From assembly GCA_947652115.1 (NCBI GenBank), contig OX393570.1, forward strand, positions 4,584,461-4,648,460: a DNA stretch of 64,000 nt, written 5' to 3'. A program made the position numbers and the translations under genes. The DNA comes from Blastomussa wellsi. Taxonomy: Eukaryota > Cnidaria > Anthozoa > Scleractinia > Plerogyridae. The notes under the pieces are model-generated. The model searched no databases and was not told the DNA's origin. It was given only the letters and a program-made list of their open reading frames with translations. Below are positions 37,801 to 49,900 of the stretch, piece after piece (within the stretch, counting starts at the first letter, position 1; each line of letters begins with the position of its first letter).

Positions 37801-40800
37801 ACAGCTGAGAAACTCAGGCATTAATAATAATCATTCATTCGATACGCCGGCAAGCTGATTTCAATACCAAGCATTATCATAGCAAACCTCCTGGCTCTTC
37901 TGTTCCAGCTGAACTTTAACAAACTCCAGTTCCTTAGTTTTCTTGTCAAGTTGTATCTGAACCGTGTGTATGTGATTTTCCCATTCTGCTTTCTTGGCAG
38001 TCACCATCAGATCAATTTGCCGCATCAGCTGCAAACATGAAAAGTATCAATAGTTATAATCATTATTAATTGCTATTAATTATGTTAATTATTATAATTT
38101 TACAAATTATCCTGCACAATTACAGTTAACTGTATTTAGAACTTCTGAAGAGATTGCATATAAAACAATTTCATCGGGTAAGCTTGGGAGAAAAGTTTGA
38201 CTGTACAGTAATTAAAATACTTATATTTAAAGAATCTGACCCACCCATTATGCAACGCGAGTCAAACCACCATTTTTGGGGCCACCAAAAAAGCAAGTTT
38301 TAGCGACCGACATATTTTATCTGTTTCCAGCAACATTGAATGCTTCAAGCAGGTGACATCTTTACGAAAATATACTCCTCGTTAATTTTTCTTTCTTTGG
38401 GGTTCGTTATTTTTTGTACAATCGCTTTTTGTGATAACAATAACAATAATAGAAGCGTGTGATGCAAAGTGGGTGGGTCAGGCTCTTTAAAGTTCTGTAA
38501 TAATTAACTATAATTTAGTTGCTCCCTCTAACTGCATTAATTATTTTTTTTATAAGAAACAAATACATTGATGTTACAGTGTACGTGTATATACAGTACA
38601 CGTACTTAATATTTAAGTTCAGCAAATGTTTTCTCAATGAATGTGACAAAGTAATTCTGCTGCAAGGTATTACCATAACACTACAGCAGAATCTCAAGTG
38701 ATGTCTTGAATCCCCAAGGTAAATGAATTTAATTTGTTCTAAAATTCGAGTATTTCAGAAAATCGAAGGTAAAATTACAGGGTTCGACTAAGGGAAGAGA
38801 AACCACTTTAATTTGGTTTAAGTTAGCTGGAGGTTTGATAGAGTATATTGACCAAAATGTCTCTAGTTTTGATTCTTGAAATAAATTCTTTCCTGATGAA
38901 TGACAAATCCCCTAGTATCATCAGGTGGTTTACATGTACATTAAATTCTTAGCCCCAGCTTACATAAACTTAATTTTATCACTGTGACTGCACTTTGAAA
39001 CTTCTTAAACAAAGCCCTAACTACAAGCTAAATGAGTATTACCAGTAAAGTTTTTGAAGGCATCTCTTGGTGTGAAAATTAAAGCTTATGAGTCTGTGAC
39101 AGTGTAATAATTTATGAACTACATACATGTACACAATTACACTGTTAGTACTGTATTAGTTTCACTTTCTTGCCTTATGCAAATTAAAAATAAAAGCAGT
39201 TAGTTTGCAGCCACAACCTTAATATTTAAAAATGTGAACATTATTTTAGAAAATATTTTATTAATAATTAATTATAACTTATTATTAAATAATTCATTTT
39301 ATGAAAACACTTCTAACAAAATATTATTTACTTGACAGATTACAGGAATTCTCGTTAGATCTTATACAGCATAAAAAAGTCATGTTTAATGTAAAATCAA
39401 TTTACAGTCTTTCCCGTAAAACCGTGAACACAGAATAAATTTCTGGAATGTTTATTGTGTAGTGACCAATCGCAGTAAAGTTCAGGACACGCGAACAAAC
39501 CTCAGAACCACAAACTAATGACCGTGGCTGTTTGCGGTTTAGTTTTCTCACACCTGATTGGCTTTTTCTTTGTAAAACAATAACATTCTGACCAGAAGGT
39601 CCATAATATTATAGTGAAAACATGAGTCAGTGGTTCTCATTATGTACACGTATGGCCATAAAATATCAAATTCGCCAACCCACTGAATTTGATATTTTTG
39701 GGCCATACATGTACATACTGAGGACCCCTGGCTCAGATTTAAAGCATCTTCCCCAAGAACACAATGAAGTCCCTTGGACAGGGCCCGAACCAAGACTGGT
39801 CGATCCAGTGTCCAGCACACTAACCATTACATAACACAGTGGTGAAAATGCACTTTGTATAAAAGCTACAATAGCATACATTGTCTGGTTTGTCTAACCT
39901 CTCTTAGTTCTTCCTCACAGGATGTCAAAGAACCCTTTCTGATCAAGCTAAATAAAATAAAAAAAATCAGCAAACAAGATACAGTAAATTGTTGAATAAT
40001 TATTTATAAAGACAGAGGCATGACAATTATAGTGAAAATGTCAATCACTGTGGATGAAAATCAGTACATAAAGATATCATGTACATCTACTGTACATGTA
40101 CATGCATATGTTGTGGTTTAAATTTATCCCTGGTTTTAAAATTTTTCAAACCAGTTTGATATTGATTTCCCTTAGTTTCAGATTATGCTAATCAACATGA
40201 GACAAAGGGAAATAAAAATCAAACTGGTTTAAAAATTTTCAAACCAAGGATAAATTCAAACCACAACATATACAACAACAGCTCAATACCATGCAATGTT
40301 ACTGAAGTTCAGTACAGGGTTGTAGACATCCCAGGTGGGGGGGGGGGGGGAGGTACTCGCACTGTACATAATTTATGGCAGGGCTCCGACATATTTTTGG
40401 GGTTGAAAATTTACATGCTCAGTATTTTTTGGGTTATCTTGTCTTAAAAAAACACATGTACTTTTTGGGCCACGTGAAATTTTGATGCCAGGTATTTTTT
40501 GGGACTAAAATTTTCAGGCTCATGTAAATTTTGGGTTTGCAATAATTATGAAGCTCCGTCAGACCCCCCGTCATGTATAATGCGAATACGCCCCCACCCC
40601 CGCGTACACATACACATGGCATATCACTTTTAATCCGGAGGGGTGGGAGGTACTTGACAATTGTTTGGGTATCCAAATAGGGGTACATCTGGGGAAGGGG
40701 GTCGGGGTTTAAAACCCAGACACTGTTTAGGACAAAAATAACATTAAAATACTGTACCTAGAAGACCCTGTTTCAAACAAAGAAGTTTCGCATTTTCTTA

Positions 40801-43800
40801 ACTTCAGTGCTAATAATTTACTTGTTCTGCGTTCTTATCCAGTGTTGATTCAGTGTTGCGCTGTTTAATACTGATGAACATTTCTGATTTTGGATGGTTT
40901 AAAACACAACAAAAGCCGTGAAGTCAATTACCCTGTCTAACACAGGTCAAGACCCTGATTAGATAACAGACTCGCTTAAAATTATATACCCTGTTCAGAG
41001 TTGCGAGGCCAACACTATACCCTATCCAACGGTACATCCCCATATACATGTAGGACATATGGGGAGTTCCCCACTACATTAAAATACTAAAAATAATTAT
41101 TATATTTTTAACATTTTTCACTGCAATTTACATGCTTGGATGACCCTCTAATTTAACAAAAATTATGTATGAAATTATTTTTTTTTAGAAAACTTCCTTT
41201 ATATTTTTAATCACAATTGTCACCAACATATACAATTTTTAAGTAATGCTATTGATTTTTTGTCCTTTGTTTTTGTCCTTTGTTTGAAATTATGACAATC
41301 ACAACAAAAGAAAAAAAATCAATTGAAACTGGTTTGGAAAAACTTCAAAACGGAAACAAATTATTCCAAATCACACAATTCATACATGTTGTCACCAAAA
41401 CTGTGTTAATTACTCTTGAAATAAATAATAAAATTTATTAATGCACTCATACGTTAGCACCTGGCACTGTAATGTGATCTCTTTCAGAAGCCAATAAATT
41501 ATTTAATCAGAAATGCCATCTAAGTATAACAAAGATCTGTACCGAAACACCTGCCTACAGGAAAATTATACAACTCATGTAAACATAAAACTTAATTTAA
41601 CAAGAAAACCTACAGTAAAGAGAACTGGAAAATTATATTTCCTTCAAAAAGGAGAATATGATTTCTACATAATATGTTGGCTCCACCAAAAGAGAAAGGG
41701 GCAAGACTAAGACCACAATCACCATATCTACATCGGCGGAAACTGTCTGTAACTTATGAAATCCAATCAGAGGAAAGAGAAGCTAGAAAGCAAGAGTGGG
41801 CCGAAGAGGTGAGACGAATGTATTATTAGATAGTTAAATCTTTACCCATCAGGAAAATCTTACAACCATAATTATAATTAAAAAAATGAATTACCTTTTA
41901 GTGCATGTAACTTACATCTAGGCATGACAGAAAGGGATTATTATTTGTAGGACAAATGTATGTGTGGGGCTTTTATGCTATGAACTGTAGTGTATACATG
42001 AATGTAGTGCAGTTCTTCAAAAAAATTCAAATTGCTTTATCTAACTTTGATCACTGAAGTAATATCATCAGATAATATCAGGCAGAGTGTGAAAATTAAT
42101 GCTGGTGATTAGATTTACAAATGTTCGCAGCCCACTGGCTATGGAGTCTGATAACTCTTGTGTTACTGAATAAAGGTTTACTGAGAGGCTGTTTACTCTC
42201 AAACGGAAGTCTGAAGGCAAAACCAAAACTTTTACCCTTTTAGAAGATTTGTAGTACCTGCACTTCATTATGATGCCACAAGTAAATGCTAACAGCTGAT
42301 GAGACCATCCTTGGACTACATATTATACAATACTGCTGATTAGAAGAATATTTGCAAAGTTGTTTTTATAAAGTGAGGCATTTCCATGGCAAAGGAATAC
42401 GGTATATCAAATGTGACCTAAAAAATCTATTTTTTTCCATTTTGCAGGAAATTCACTCATCAGGTTTTTTAATTAAAATTGCCCAATTATATAGCTTTTT
42501 AGTTATTTACAAAAATTATGTTCTACTTACATGATGTAATTCTGAAGTGTATCTACAATGTATTTTTGATGATTTCCTCTGTCAGATTTTTATTTTTACG
42601 TTTATACATGTATGTACATAGTACTCACAAACCACATTTTATGGGCTTGGCAAGACTTTGAGATATTAAATTTACAGCCTACAGTAGGGCTACTTGGTCA
42701 CCATGTAACGCTTGTTGGGTAATAGCGCTGAACAGTCTACTTAAAAATACATTATTTTCCAAATGTTATAATAATTGCACAAAGTTGTACATAGTGAACA
42801 CTTACATAGTCTACATATAGTGAGGGGATGTTTTTCCCACAAAAGGGAGGACTTTTTTCATAGACATTTTCATAGCTGTCTCTCCCCCCCAAACATCCCC
42901 CGATCGCCCAACCCATATATATAGAGTTTTTGAAAATACATGTAAGCCTGGCAGGGAGTTATATGTACAGTGTGTTAAAAGGGTTCTGGTAATGATGATG
43001 GATGGGTGGGGGATCTAATTTTGCCCTTTAGGCAAGAGTACTCAGACAGATTTTTACTCATCAATAAGCTTAATTTCCCGAATGGGCCCGTTCCATTTAT
43101 GGTCCACACACCCCACCCTGCTATTGAGGTACTTTAGTGTCTGCCCCCTAAGAAATACAGTACATGTAACTTTTGAGGACCCCTCTCAAAAGAAAGATCA
43201 AAGTGCCGACACATCCCCTTCACAAAAAAGGAAGAAATCAAAGACACCGACATAAATGCCCCCTCAAAAATAACTTTTGAAGGCCCCCTCTCACCCGTCA
43301 ATTTTCCCTGCACCTCAATAGGGGGCGAGGGCAGGGGGAGGAGGTGGTTATTAAATCATATCACGTCATGATGTGGTACACTGCACCACTGGTACACACA
43401 ATTAACTCAATAAAATGAAAAGCCATATACACCACATAAATAATATAAAGTTTCTGGAACAGCAAACACACGAGAGTAATGCCGGTTCTTTGTTTTAAAA
43501 ACCTCACCTTTCCGAGAATATGTCTGTAAACCTCTCCATGTCAAGAACTATCTGGACCTCGTGAATTTTACAGACCTATATCCTCTGTTTCTATATTCCA
43601 TTCATTGTTGCTCTTGAACAATCAAATTAGCATAGTTGCACCTTCAAACAGTCTTTGCAAGCATAAATCCATCTGAAATCGATCCCGATATTGACTCAAG
43701 GTGACTCGAGTCAAAATATTAAAACGCTGCAACTTCAGCCGGTTTTAATGGACGATCGCCGCACTATCTTTCAAGCATGACGCAGGAAATCTTTCCAGAA

Positions 43801-43902
43801 AATTTACAGACAACATTTAAAATGTATCCTTGGCATTTCATGAGTTATTTTGGAATAATTTTGTCGAACACAAAACCACCTCGGAGTCAAATTCTGCATC
43901 AT
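23324..43902 (-). CDS. CEP63: CEP63 (centrosomal protein 63) family gene, 24 exons
   Basis: Coiled-coil scaffold that works with CEP152 in centriole duplication; it is the family that includes vertebrate DEUP1. Exons in transcript order are 43880-43902, 39899-39947, 37888-38028, 37070-37165, 36515-36598, 36170-36229, 35665-35778, 35437-35538, 34273-34322, 33539-33641, 32725-32787, 28925-29007, 28695-28781, 28519-28575, 28376-28430, 28156-28218, 27585-27682, 27169-27268, 26796-26873, 25921-25971, 25647-25789, 24935-25095, 24220-24383 and 23324-23450. Every junction is GT-AG and every phase agrees. The total is about 716 codons (human CEP63 about 700). Family marks are SLTSCEEEL then LMRQIDLMVTAKKAEW at the N-terminus, LEALRIENRHLRD in the middle and a DFLAEENRR C-terminal helix. 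In between it is continuous coiled coil. Exon 1 is the least certain. The last exon has one extra base in a T run (23373-23377). Intron 11 holds a hAT. Confidence 0.85.
25328..25439. repeat. imperfect foldback repeat in a CEP63 intron
   Basis: The left arm ACAATTATCCTGC is mirrored by GCAGGATAATTGT. Weaker pairing continues inward through CGCCTGATTTTAGCC / GGCTAATTATCAGCC. No coding sequence. Confidence 0.6.
26224..26317 (-). mobile_element. short Penelope-derived insertion with hammerhead-like motif
   Basis: A 94-bp insert lies between two copies of GAACTACG (26216-26223 and 26318-26325). It begins TAATTTGGTTTTATCAAC, as do the insertions at 22687 and 34723. On the minus strand it opens with a hammerhead-type core (see the 26284-26318 entry). 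Confidence 0.65.
26284..26318 (-). ncRNA. hammerhead ribozyme-like motif (probably impaired)
   Basis: The minus strand reads CCGACGA, then the stem II hairpin GGGC-TAAC-GCTC, then GAAACGTC followed by AGC. The pairing GCU/AGC gives stem I and AC/GU a minimal stem III, with cleavage expected after GUC. This is the minimal form known from Penelope-like retroelements. The invariant CUGANGA box reads CCGACGA, so the core U4 is C, which should reduce or abolish cleavage. Confidence 0.55.
26424..26785 (-). mobile_element. tRNA-derived SINE, divergent
   Basis: On the minus strand it shows the order found in the copy at 35078-35373: a tRNA-like head, a GTGCCCCCTCTCCAC segment, AAATGGGTGCTGG, and a tail with GAAACCGGGATAAGCTCC. 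It ends next to the CEP63 exon 19 donor without touching it. Confidence 0.55.
27395..27437. repeat. (GGT)n microsatellite and G tract
   Basis: About eight GGT units run into a 13-base G run inside a CEP63 intron. It is a G-quadruplex candidate on the plus strand. Confidence 0.85.
29094..32578 (-). mobile_element. 3.5-kb hAT transposon in CEP63 intron 11, inactive
   Basis: The ends CAGGGTTCTCAATAAGT and ACTTAATGAGAACCCTG form terminal inverted repeats, flanked by an AGGAG duplication (29089-29093 and 32579-32583). Subterminal sequence includes GTAGCCGG / CCGGCTGCCGGC repeats. The transposase gene inside is broken. Flanking CEP63 exons join in phase across it, so the insertion is tolerated as intron. 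Confidence 0.9.
29640..32195 (-). pseudogene. hAT transposase pseudogene (TTF/BED finger type)
   Basis: It reads from ATG 32195. The N-terminal stretch contains ~29-residue repeats (DEGEKTA, GDRQTPA, TSNS). A TTF-type zinc finger follows (WWLCHVEGEGMFCIIC, then THRKSGRHKSA), then a 542-codon core (30101-31729) with hAT marks DEMTDVSVTSQL, ATDGASVMVGTREGVASKL, HCVCHRLALA and KTRWLSF. The C-terminal dimerisation region (NAWPERG, then RLRSRLQNDMLQAIL) ends at 29640. Three frames are used in the first 470 bases, a TAA interrupts at about 30101, and a shift lies in the G run near 29980. The copy is therefore dead. It resembles transposases related to the domesticated ZNF862/KIAA1586 group. Confidence 0.85.
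34723..34822. mobile_element. 100-bp Penelope-derived insertion with 13-bp target duplication
   Basis: Flanked by a perfect TTTGTACAATGTA duplication (34710-34722 and 34823-34835). It starts ATTTGGTTTTATCAAC, folds back at once (GTTGATAAAACCAAAT), and its tail to CCCCTCTATTCA matches the insertion at 22687 base for base. It lacks the ribozyme block. Confidence 0.75.
35078..35373 (-). mobile_element. full-length tRNA-derived SINE with 12-bp target duplication
   Basis: The minus-strand head GTGGCCTAATGG holds an RNA polymerase III A box and GGGTTCGAGCC a B box. A conserved body follows (TTGGGAAAGACGC, GTATAAATGGGGACC, GACGGACTAGCATCCC, CTACAGAAACCGGGATAAGC), then a TTTACTTTA tail. GATACATGTATG is duplicated at 35066-35077 and 35374-35385. 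Insertion is between CEP63 exons 8 and 9. Confidence 0.85.
37423..37442. repeat. G-rich tract
   Basis: A GGGGGTGGG stretch followed by a long G run in CEP63 intron 3. Simple sequence only. Confidence 0.7.
39725..39838 (-). mobile_element. SINE head fragment
   Basis: The minus strand reads TAATGGTTAGTGTGCTGGAC, then GGTTCGGGCCC and TTGTGTTCTTGGGGAAGA, matching the first ~110 bases of the SINE at 35078-35373. The body and tail are absent. Confidence 0.6.
40107..40270. repeat. foldback MITE, arms ~65 bp
   Basis: The left end TATGTTGTGGTTTAAATTTA mirrors TAAATTCAAACCACAACATA on the right. Pairing continues through TCAAACCAGTTTGAT / ATCAAACTGGTTT. It lies in CEP63 intron 1. Confidence 0.8.
40325..41075. 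repeat. unclassified repeat with GGTATTTTTTGGG motifs
   Basis: After a 13-base G run, several near-copies of GTATTTTTTGGG and AAATTTTGGG occur. The stretch closes with ATATGGGGAGTTCCCCAC, which resembles the end of the repeat at 21790-21970. No open frame of note. Confidence 0.4.
41513..41809 (+). pseudogene. possible plus-strand coding fragment inside CEP63 intron 1
   Basis: A good acceptor (CTCTTTCAG) at 41488 precedes a 65-codon frame that starts MPSKYNKDLYRN. One frame over, a second stretch (41674-41809, APPKEKGARLRPQSP, ending KQEWAEE) runs to a GTGAGA donor. The two read smoothly if one base is changed near 41672. This may be a decayed gene or transposon fragment. I do not recognise it. 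Confidence 0.25.
41880..43879. other. 5' part of CEP63 intron 1, no gene seen
   Basis: AT-rich sequence with scattered low-complexity C- and G-rich runs (42890, 43320). No supported exon on either strand. A minor part may be untranslated sequence. Confidence 0.3.
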
Positions 43903-43969
43903 TTCAAAAGAAAGCGCGCCTTGACCCGGCCTTGACTCTGAAGGCCAGGCAGCTTGGCAATTGAGGAAT
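43903..43969. promoter_or_regulatory. putative bidirectional promoter, CEP63 / ten-exon gene
   Basis: Only 67 bases separate the CEP63 start codon (minus) from the start codon of the plus-strand gene at 43970. Core promoter elements must therefore be shared or lie in the opposite 5' untranslated region. No TATA box is seen. The call rests on the gene models. Confidence 0.45.
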
Positions 43970-46900
43970 ATGGCGTCTCCGCAGCCAACACAAATGGTAT
44001 GCTTTTCTAGAGATATTTAAGTATAATGCGTTGCTTATTCATCCATTTAAAAACTTATTTTAGATAAGTAAGCATACGCCTATTCCTTTTTTCGTTGTCC
44101 AAAGAAGATAATCGAATACTTGTAAGATTTGCGTTCTGTTTGCATTTTTGTTTTCTTCCAGGAAAAGAAGAGATTGCAGGGATTTTTGAGCGAGATGCTG
44201 AGAGGTGGCTGTTTGAAGGTATTGGTGGATCTCCTAAAAGCCTTCTCTTGGTCGTTTACTGGGGTTTTCAAACTGAATAACAGTTTATTTTTACAGAATT
44301 AATACAGGGACACTTCTGGGCCATTCCATTTTATACCCAGGCCCTCCCCCTCCCCTCCCCTGCCCCTATGGACGAGGTAATTCAAAATTTATCCCCTAAG
44401 AAGAAAGCCGATTTTTTATAACCCCTTCAGAAGAAGAAAGCTGGGCATAGGTGGGGGATTGGACAGTAGTTATTGTTACCGCCGTTGAACATTGTTATTA
44501 TTTTATTTTTTTTTTGTTTATTTTTTGGGCATGGACATTTCATGTCACTTACTTAAAATGTAAACTTTTTTTGTACCCGGATGTGAACACATGGTTCAGA
44601 TGTAAAAACATGGACGAGTCGAGTGTGTTTTTGGTCTTTTGGAAAGCATTAAAAAATCGTGTATGGTCAAGCAATGTTGTCGTCTTTGTGATTGGAAAGT
44701 AGCGGCAACAGTTATCGTCCGGTAGTGGCCTTTCTAGCAAATTTTTATTGACTTTTCGTTGCCATTTTGACAATCCACAAATGCCCTGGGTAGGGCACTG
44801 ATGGCGGAGCTCCCACACACACACCGAAGGTGCGTGCAGCCAGAGCATCCCTACCTATAGAAGAGATTGGCAAACCCATCGAGCCAGGAAAATTTGGATG
44901 TCACGTACGTCTGTCTGTCTGTCTGCCAGTACGCACGCATGGAAAAGGACTGGGAAGAGGTTTTAGCGGATAGTTTCAAAACAACTGTGTAGTCAACGTC
45001 TTTTCAGATAGTCTGAAGTTTTATGATCCATTGACAGCTGTCAAAACAAGGTATCTGCTGACCAGTATCACATGACCATATCGCAGGCTCAGGTTAGAAA
45101 TCATCGAGATCGCATGCTTTTGAAGTTGACTGCTGACCAGGTTATGGTTTTCCATTGTATCGCGGGCTCAGGTCCGATTTTTGGTTGATTTTGTAGTTTT
45201 TCATGGCCATCCTCTATGGAATTTATGTGATTGGAGTTGACAATTCTGATTTTTTTCGGTAACAAAATCTTTCTCGAGGAGTTGAGTATGCTAGAATTTT
45301 CACTGATTTAGATCAATGGAGCTCCACTTTTAGGCTTGGCTAAATCTATATTATCTAGCTATTGGCTCACCAGGCTGGTTTGGCTAAATAATGGTTGTAA
45401 AGAAATGTTGACTCATCTGGCTCTTTTGGCTTGACAGTGAGCAAATGAGTAACTTACTCTTAAAAAAATGAGTTTACTCTGAAACAAAATTTGTGAACAT
45501 ATTTTGGTAGCTTTATTCTAATAAATATTATAACTGACTTTATTATAGAGTACTGGGATTTGCTCTAAACAAAGGTGTCAAATAAAAATGATCTGACAAA
45601 GACTAGAAACAATGTGATTGGTCATACGATTTTTCTCACAAGTGAATAATATTATGTGGCCAATCACAGTCTGCATACAAAATTTTTCAGTAGTGAAAAA
45701 AGTCGTCTGATCAGTTTTCCCTCCTTTTCGGGCGGCTTGCCAATGTGGATGAAAATGAATGTTTGCAACATTTCCTACTTGCCGAGTCGAAATCATGGCT
45801 TCAAAGTTTGCAGATATTGACAGTTCAGTAGAAAAATTTATCGATGATCAAGAAAACGAGAATACAAAAAGAAAAACTAAACAGAATGTTACTTTGCTCA
45901 AGGAATTTCTGACGCTGAAGAACGAAAAAATCTTTAGTAATTCCCCTAAGGAGCTGAATCTTACATGAGCTAATACTTGCAGAAACTCATCAACTGTCAA
46001 ACGTAAGCTTAATTCTTTTTGAACGGGCATTTGTAATATCTCAGTGCTCATATAATAAACAAATTCGATTCTTCACAACTCTATTTAAACACTAGTCTAT
46101 TTTTGTACAGTGTACTGTCTAGTAATTTTCATAACTATTAATATTAAGTTCATATAGTTAATATTATGATCATCATCATGTGGTTCTCTTTTTATTCTGA
46201 GCATAATATTTTGTCATATTTCCCAACAGGGCTTCAAATATTTTGCTCTCTATTTACGAGGTCGAGAAGAGTTAATCTGCCGCGTCTTGAATGAGCCCAT
46301 GGTAAGAAATATGTACGGTAGATTTTTGTCATGCATGTAACTGATCTACAACTATCTTTCATGTGCATGTATAATTTTAGAGTTTTCTTTTGTGAGAGGT
46401 AGAGTGGCCTTATTGTTGGCTCGCTGAACTCTGGTTGGGTGGCCTGGCTCCTATCCCTAGCTGGGGGACTGCTCTGTGTTCTTGGGCAAGACACTTTACA
46501 AGTTCTCATAGTGCCTCTCTTTTTGACAAATTTTAATGCTTGGGTTAACCCTACAGTGGACTAGCATCCCATCTAAGGGGAAGAATAATAATTGTTATTT
46601 AAAATCAAGGTCCCAGCCATGCATACAGTAATAAGCGACAAAAGTTCACTTTGTGCCATATACATGCACATGTGCAAATGTTAATGTTTCTGGTTCTATG
46701 CATTAACTTATAGTTTATATTATCTTTTTTAAGTCTCCAGAAATCTGGTCATACTATTCTTCACCAAACTCTGAAAAGAGAAGACGAGGAACTTCAAATT
46801 TTACTTTTGACAACCTGACCAGTTTACCAAGAAATGAGTATGTTATGCAAAATTTTACTTTGTGTTTTACAGAGGAACAGTGGCCCAGCCTGGTTGGAGC

Positions 46901-49900
46901 CTTGACCGGGGTCACTGTGTTGTGTTATTGGGTAAAACACTTTGCTCTTGAGCATGGTGCCTCTCTCCTCCCAGGAACATAAATGGGTACCAGTGAATTG
47001 TTGGGGCCACCTACATGTAACCTGCGACGGACTACATGTACAGGTAGCATCCTGTCCAGGGGGGGAGTGTACGTAGGAATACTCCTTGTCGCATGATGCT
47101 ACAGAAACCGGAGGCACCAGCCCTTTGAGCCAGTTTGACTTAAGACTAAAGTTACTTTTTTCGTGTGTAGAATTCATATGATGTTAAAAACAGTATTGAA
47201 TTGTAAGACACCCTCTCATCGAAATGCTATGGAAACTGGTCACTCTGACTTACTAACATACTAAATAAATGCTATTTTTAAATTATTATTTTATTTTTAT
47301 TTTTGTTATAGGCAGTCCTTGATCATGTCCGCTAATACCCAGAAGAGGTAGTTTGCTGTAACACCAGTTTATTTTCATTAATTGTGTAACTACCTTCTGT
47401 AATTTAATTTATTTAAAAAACAATGAACAGTAAACATTATTGTAATTTAACGCACTTAACTTAAGGTAATACCGGTATGCATATGATTATAGGGTCACAT
47501 ATTTGAGGCAGCCAAATTACACGCCGGGCTGGCAGGCGCGCGATTTTCGCCATTCTGATCAGCGGCTTTTTTTATTCAAAATGGCGTCGGCGGGAAGCCA
47601 TATTGTTTTTGAAATTAATATTCATGAGGCATTCTTTCCTGTTGAATTGTGGGATAACTAGAGCCCATGTGCTTTCGGTAGCGGCCATTTTGGAAAGTTC
47701 AAGAGGAGACCTTTCGTTGGAGACGTTTCTGAAATTTCTAAGGCAAGTATATCCTATTTAAGGGACATAAGAATATTGTTACTATCATTATGGCATTACG
47801 CTTCACTTCTGTACAAGTCGGTAAACTAAGAAAATCCTACAGGATATAAATACTCTTTTGAGAATTGTAAAACCATGGGTACGTCAAACGAACATTCTAC
47901 ATTTCAATTTCACTACACTTACTTTTGTTCCCTTCTTGCCCTTCTCGTAAATTTATCCCGGAATATTGCTGTTTGATTTCAGAAAAGTGAGTTAAAGCTT
48001 TAAGTCAGGAAAACAGCATCATGCGAATTCTAACCACAGATATTACAGCTATTAAGTAAATTATATCACGACTGTGTTTTTCTGCACATTTTTGTTTACT
48101 TATTTGCAAACATGTATATATATTTATACCGAGCAAACATCGTTTCTTTACACTTGGCTACCATTTCCTCGGCAGATTACAGTAACATTCATACACTGTA
48201 ATAACCTTAATGAATTGATCATTTCAGATCTTATTGCTGATGTCTATGAGACTGTGAAAGCTGTACTTCCCAATTTTAATTGATGGGAAGAAAAGGTAAA
48301 CATGTGACCAGAACAGCGAGAGCAATAGCCAGAGATAAATTCCCAATTGGAAGTCTTGCCCAGCGAAGGAAAGAGCTGAAAGAGGAATATTTAAACCAGT
48401 GCGAAATCTACAAAGCTGAGAAAACGAAAGTAAACAAATTGAAAGAGAAGGTAAGCCACCCTGTTGGGTTGAAACACATTTTGGGAAGTGGGAAGCATTG
48501 AATGACTTCTGCTGTATTTGTCAGTTTTGCTTGCCTTTTAAGTAAAATTCCTATGTTTGTCTTCTCAAAGGTCAAACAAATCAATAACGCAGAGGAAGTA
48601 CTGTCTTCAAAAGGTGTTCAGAACCCCTGTAGTGAGAAGAGAAAAGCCCTCAAAAGAAAGAGAAATCCAACTGCCATAAAGGAAGATAATTCTGAAGAAT
48701 ACTCTGTACCAGAAGCTAAGAGGTGTTGTGAAAGACGGAAAAAAGAAACGTTGGATGCCTGTAAAGTTATTCATGGTGGAGATTCTACGAACAAACAACC
48801 AGCATTAGACGGTATTTGGTTGACCTTGATCAAAGACTCAAAACCAAGTAGACTTCAAAATTATCTTGCCAGTTCAAAGAAAATTGTGAAGCGAGTAATC
48901 CCCAAGATTGTAAAGAAAAGCATTGAAACTTTTGAATATAGCAAGGAAAATAAGATTCGTAGTGTAAAAGTCTTGTATAGCAGTGGGTTGATAAGTAAAG
49001 AAAAGTACAAGAGTATTCGACTAAATCTTGCAACTTCAATTGACACTGCCAACAAGAAACGCTTAAGCTTGAAATTTATGGAAGGTACACGTTTGCCTAA
49101 AATACTTCCCTATGATAAACTGGTGCAGTTTATCAAGGCAGTTGATATTGGAGATGTAAAGGACATCAAGTCTGACTTCTGTCATGATCTTGATGATGAT
49201 GAGCAAGTAACTGGCACATATCGAGTATTAGAGAATTTCTTGTTAGAACTTGCTGATATGTATGTAGCCATTGACCAGTGTGATCCATTTCTAATGCATT
49301 TTGGAAGTGAAAAATACCATTTCAGGGTAGCAGTGGGTGCTGATGGGGCACCCTTCGGTAAAGATGATGAGGCCACAGCGTGGCTCATCTCATTTTTAAA
49401 TGTTGGGCAGCAGATAACTAGTGAAAAGGAAAACTTCATTATTGCAGGTGCAAATTGTGGGGAAAGTCACATATCCATGGTCAGATTTGCAAAAAAGCTT
49501 GTTGCAGATATATCTCACATTGAAAAACAACAATACGTATTACCTAAAAGCAAAGCCAATGCCAAATTCTCTTTTGATCTTGTGCCATCAGACATGAAAT
49601 GGGCATCCACCTTTAGTGGAGAGCTACCTAACTCTGCTCACTATTTTTCCCCCTTTGGGAATGTGAGTGACGATGACAAAAGTTCTTTAGGTACCTTAGG
49701 TACATCTGCAAGTTGCATGTGGAAACCCTGGCTTTATGAAGAAAGGCTTAAGACAGCAGCTAAGGTAGAAACAAAGAGAAGGGAAGTGGAACAAACAAAC
49801 CTAGCTGCATCTACTAAGAGAAGTAAACTGTTAAATTACATCAGGGATTTGAAATCCAGGCAGGAATACCCTCCCATTTTAGGTCCATTGGTTGATAACA

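Noticed and set aside
46741..46837. Alternative acceptor (CTCCAG) for exon 4 of the ten-exon gene
   Set aside because: It puts a stop in frame and breaks the phase. The acceptor TTTTTTAAG at 46733 gives an open exon that matches the next junction.
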